Made by a program: the position numbers and the translations under genes
Notes under the pieces: model-generated
What the model was told of the DNA's origin: nothing
The model's database searches: none
Seen by the model: the letters and a program-made list of their open reading frames with translations, nothing else
Assembly: GCA_949318235.1 (NCBI GenBank)
Contig: OX439129.1
Location: forward strand, 30,689,243-30,753,242
Source of the DNA: Ecdyonurus torrentis
Taxonomy: Eukaryota > Arthropoda > Insecta > Ephemeroptera > Heptageniidae
Reading direction: 5' to 3'
DNA length: 64,000 nucleotides
In this document: piece by piece, positions 59,347 to 64,000 of the stretch
How positions within the stretch are numbered: position 1 is the first letter of the stretch
Layout: every line of letters starts with the position of its first letter

Positions 59347-61125
59347 AAGTTTTATAATGGTTTACTAAAGTGTGGCCTTCAAAGTAAAAAGATTTTACAT
59401 CATTATATTAGTAGAATAAGTAAATTTACAAATTTTATTATGTGTAATATAAAAAAAAATGTAACAACTATCGTTATGGTTTATACTTTATATATTTAAA
59501 GACTTTATAAAGTCAAAGATGAAGAACGCAATTAATCTTATTTTAGCGGTCAAAATATTCAATAATTGCCAAATGTTACTATGTGTGCTGTTTTATATAT
59601 ATATATACTTAAAAGTTAAGTTATATATATAAATATATTTTATATTTTTTAACCTTGACATGTTAAAATTAAGAGCTATAGCTCATAGTAACAATATATT
59701 TATAGGACATAATATATTATATACATACATATATACTATACACAGTACACATGCACATATATACATATATACACACACGAACTATAAAGCTGAATGTTAT
59801 AACAATCAACGATTATTGGTTTTGATCTCTGGCATAATACAACATGTTGACCGGAACTACGTCACGTTATGTATTAAAAAAAAAAATGACAATAGTTGAT
59901 GATTGGTTCATTTACAAGTGGTATGATAGTAGAATAAGAATATAAAAGCTATTGTAATATAATACATAAAGTGCGTGCTGCATTGCTATGCATGAAGTAC
60001 ATCCACATATAATATGTGCCAAAAAGCCTTTCTTATTATATATTAGAAGCGTATATTATTAGGCTGTGTTATATATTATTGAAGGCTTTAGAATCGTGGG
60101 ATTCTTATATTGTAAAACTATGACCTAATTGACCTTTGATGAATAGTAATTCTAAAACCTTATTTGAATATTAAACTTTCTGTCTATCACTATCATTTTA
60201 TATTATAGTATTATTAAATTGGTTCATATATATATATATATATTTTTATAATTGTCAAGTTATAAGTTTGAACTTTTGAACTTTTCTCAATTTCTTCTTT
60301 TATACTTTAAATTTGTTCATTTTTTTATTCGTTTTCTTTGCAATTGACAGTTATTTAATAATATTAATTATAATTCTCTTTATATTATAGAGTCTGATAA
60401 GTATATTTATATAAAAAAAAGACGAAGAAAAAACGGTTATTAAACATAAATATTCATTAATAGATCAAACCATGCTAAAAAGATTGAATTTTACAGTGAT
60501 GAATGAAATATAGAAATATTGAAAGAATTATTACAAAAGAAAAAGGATGAAAATTAATAAATCAAAGGGTAATATAAATTATATTAATTGGTTGATTGCA
60601 CAGAAATGTCAAGACGAGAAGTAAATGAAGACAAGTGCAGTGAAAGAGAATAAGAAGGAAGCTGTTTTAATCTTGTTACTTAAGAAATAAGGGGAGCAAG
60701 AGCATATAGCATTATTTCGTAGCAGCAAAGAGAAACACAAAGTGGAGTGCGGTGGTGACATTTCCTGAAAGCAGTCTCTTCGTCTTATTCTTTAGCTCAT
60801 AGGATCAAGTTGGCACGTAAAATGGAACCATACTATAACCAAAACCATTACTAACTCAGTAAAGATAAGAAATAATAACATTATTGTATAAGAAAATCAA
60901 GCTACAGTAGTTTATGTATTACTTTGGACTTTATATTATATAGATAGGGGAGAATGAAGAGTCACAAGGGAGATTCAAAAAATCGCGAATAAAGATTTTT
61001 GGCAAAGAACCAGCTTAAGAATAAAAAAAAAAAAAAAGAAAAAAGAAAGAAAAGATGAAGAGTATTTCTTGCATCTGCAGGAGTAGTATTGAGATTTGTT
61101 CCGCAGAAGTCGGGAGAGTAGAGAT

Positions 61126-61270
<145 letters not shown>

Positions 61271-62071
61271 CAGAGAGGGAGAGAGCACAGAGAGGGAGAG
61301 AGATTGAGTAAACTAAATATTTAGTACGAACATTAGACAACACTTCAAATAACAAATAACACTTGTAATATAAAAATAAAAGCTAAACAAACCGATTAAT
61401 CGTACAACTGTCACAAATTATAGTTTAAAATTTTCCTGGCGTGATTCTGGGGTGATTAGCCCCCCAACCAATCACAATTAAGCAGGTGATGGCATGATCT
61501 TTCATGCATGCATACCATGTGACATTCAATTTTAAACACATATGTTTTAATCAAATACTTTTTACTGAATGAATTGCGTGAATGTTGTTTTAAAAATAGA
61601 TTTATAATAATGTTATTGTTGTTTCTCATGTACATCTACTATATAAATTAATTTATTTGTATAACAATTTCTTTTATTATATTATATCAAGTCATATATG
61701 GTGAAAAACAAAATTTAACTATATTCTATACATAAGGGCTATTATTTTATATTAAAATTAATTTGATTAATAAAATAATATATAGTATGAAATAGGAATT
61801 CTATTATTTTCTCTGCAGTAAGAAATAAATAATATTGTACTGAATCTGTATATTGTGTACATATTTTGTAGTCTAGTACAGCATATTTTATAATTCATAT
61901 TCGAATGACGTAGATTTAGAATAATGTGTTTAGCATGCATTCATATATATATTTTATTGATACACATTATATTAAATAATTTGAATATTATTATAAAATA
62001 ATGAATTTTTATATGTAAATTTATAAGCTTTATAATGCTTGATAAAATTTTATATATAAAAAACATTTAAA

Positions 62072-62228
<157 letters not shown>

Positions 62229-62667
62229 ATTTGCTATATAAAAACACAGCTTTAAAACATTTTCAAATATGGCATATTATAAAAAAATAATAATAATCGA
62301 ATGCAAAACATTTTATTTAAAAATATTATGAATATGTTATACGTGCAGTAATATATTATAAAACTGATTTTGTTAAAATTCTAAAGAGTATTGAATAATA
62401 TTAGTATAGGATAATTTACATGAAATTACAACTATTATAATATCCTTGTAATGTAATAAGGACTATTTCCTTTCATAAGGTCTCTATGCTATATGCTTGT
62501 GAAAAATTGTTTTACAGATAAAGATAATATCCCAAAATATAAAACCTTTAAATTTCAATTTCTTCTTGGTCAGCATCATGTAAATGTAGCTGAGTTTGAT
62601 TTGTGTTGAAATTATATGTATTTTGGTATGTATGTATGTATGTGTGTGTGATAGTGATACTACATAC

Positions 62668-62910
62668 GGTTAGTGTTGTGGAGGTGGGGGCGATACATTG
62701 CTAAAGCAACAAACGTTTGGAATATTGAGTAGGCATAAGGCAAGGGAGTTATATAGGGAAGCAATAGTATTATAGCAGCATCTGCTCTGTAGCATATTAT
62801 ATAGATAGAGAGAGCAAGTTGTTCATCATTGGTGCTGATCAGGCATGCATGTGGTGAGTCCAGACTGCCCCAGTTGACCATAGCAAACATGATGCCCAAA
62901 GCAAACACAC
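62668..62910 (-). CDS. Candidate exon of unidentified membrane protein
   Basis: On the minus strand a strong acceptor (a T run, then CTACATTTTGGCAG ending at 62911) is followed by an open frame of 80 codons. A possible donor, GTATGT (62667-62662), would give a symmetrical phase 1-1 exon of 243 bp. If that donor is not used, the frame ends at a stop at 62662-62660. The peptide begins VFALGIMFAMVNWGSLDS and contains a second hydrophobic stretch (AAIILLLPYITPLPYAY), suggesting membrane segments. The first 50 codons lie in the least AT-rich part. I do not recognise the family. It lies about 10 kb upstream of the LDLR-type exon 1 on the same strand. It could be an exon of a neighbouring gene, an untranslated upstream exon, or chance. 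Confidence 0.33.
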
Positions 62911-64000
62911 CTGCCAAAATGTAGAAAAAAAATAAATATACACGCAAGATGTGTTTCTACGCTAAACTTTTTCATGATGAAGATTTAAAGTTGTCAGATT
63001 ACTTCAACTTAAAATGTAATTTACATTTTATTTATAGAATTTTGCTTTTATGTGTATTTATAATATTGATGAAATTAATGTATATGAACACGGTGTACCA
63101 TGCTTTTGAAAGAAGAAGAAGAAAAAAAATAGATGAGCTTTATTCATTTTTAAGTTTTGAGTTTCTGCACTCAAATTTCATTTTTAAATGACTCATTTGA
63201 CTATAATATATTAAATAATGTTTTTTTACGGTATTTTCCTCAAGTAAAGGTGATTTCCGGGATCAGTTTCTTCTTTCCTTATACATGAGGTTACAGTCGC
63301 ATCCCTACTGATCCTTGTGACCTTTCTACTCTTATACAAATAACCCCTTTATTAGACTAATCTGCAATGCCAATGTAGTTGGGTATTAGATGTTGAAAAT
63401 TTCCCATATAATATTGATATGCTATTTCCATATGAGTGATTTAGATATGCGGTATGCGTATTTTATAAAAAATAATTTTTTTGTATCTTCTTTTAGAACT
63501 ACGCAAATTGAACTCTCTCAATTTTTAAATTTAATTTATTTTCTTTATAGAACTTTAAAAACTACCAATATATCATTTTTTTTTTTTTTTTTTTTTTTTG
63601 CACTCAGCTTAAATCTTAAATTAATATCCTAAGATATAACCAATATAATATTTTTTTTTATATATCAGACTAATCTTTATAAAGATTTTTATCCTTTTTT
63701 TTTGTATCATATAAATTCTTGTCATGAATTATTTAAGTAGATTCTGATATAAAACTTGTAATAAATATTTAAAATCGAAAACCCAATGACTCTTTGATAT
63801 AAAAATCAATAGATATAATGTTGAAGTGTAATTTTTATATAATATATAAAAAATATGTTGAACTTTATCTATTTTATTTAAATACAGTAAAAGAAAATAT
63901 CATTCTTAAATTGTGTGATTTGTAAGTTAATATTATATATTATTATAGAAATGTTATGTAATAAGAAGGAATAAGATTTATTATTTGTCATGTTACTTCA
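62911..64000. other. AT-rich right edge
   Basis: Upstream side of the candidate exon. Contains its pyrimidine-rich acceptor sequence and then AT-rich DNA with poly-T (63579-63599). No gene recognised. Confidence 0.6.

Overview
This window looks like gene-poor, AT-rich nuclear DNA from an animal, most likely an invertebrate with a large genome. By eye A+T is about three quarters (not computed). The evidence is two well-formed spliced exons of an LDL-receptor-family gene separated by an intron of about 26 kb, hundreds of simple-sequence repeats, long homopolymers, and several non-autonomous DNA transposons. There are no operons, compact ORFs, tRNAs, rRNAs or CRISPR arrays. The extreme density of (TA)n, (GA)n and (GAGT)n, plus an arthropod-style initiator at the putative promoter, would fit an arthropod such as a crustacean, but the sequence alone does not settle this.

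One gene can be supported and it lies on the minus strand. Exon 1 (52041 down to 51942) encodes a signal peptide and ends in phase 1 with a GTAAGC donor. Exon 2 (25488 down to 25369) is a symmetrical phase 1-1 exon of 120 bp encoding one complete six-cysteine LDL-receptor class A repeat, with a pyrimidine-rich acceptor and a GTGAGT donor. No further exon was recognised from 25368 to 1, so the next intron is probably also over 25 kb. Upstream of exon 1, around 52300-52360, is an Inr/DPE-like candidate core promoter. A second possible exon on the same strand (62910 down to 62668), also phase 1-1 and encoding a hydrophobic segment, may belong to another gene.

Layout: 1-5.9 kb, intronic AT-rich DNA with one GC-rich patch at 3.5 kb. 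5.9-35 kb, a microsatellite field that includes an 863-bp (TGAG)n block at 21.2-22.1 kb and a palindromic foldback embedded in (TA)n at 16.9-17.0 kb. 25.4 kb, the LDLa exon, with a composite inverted/direct repeat just upstream. 32.7 kb, a 318-bp MITE with a TTAA duplication. 44.8-46.7 kb, an element with hAT-type ends that contains a second, 501-bp hAT-type element with its own target duplication. 47.4-56.4 kb, a stretch almost free of long dinucleotide repeats that holds exon 1, the putative promoter and a cluster of palindromic elements. 56.4-64 kb, compound (CA)n(TA)n, a decayed inverted-repeat element, long (GA)n and (TA)n tracts, and the candidate exon at 62.8 kb.

Almost every open frame over 60 codons is a by-product of dinucleotide or tetranucleotide repeats (Tyr-Ile, Arg-Glu, Ser-Leu or Ser-Leu-Thr-His polymers) and is not annotated as a gene. 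The most unusual sequence-level signals are the nested transposon, the TTAA-flanked palindromic MITEs, the strong excess of the palindrome TGACGTCA (11 sites seen), and the long (TGAG)n block, each unit of which spells a 5' splice-site consensus on the plus strand.
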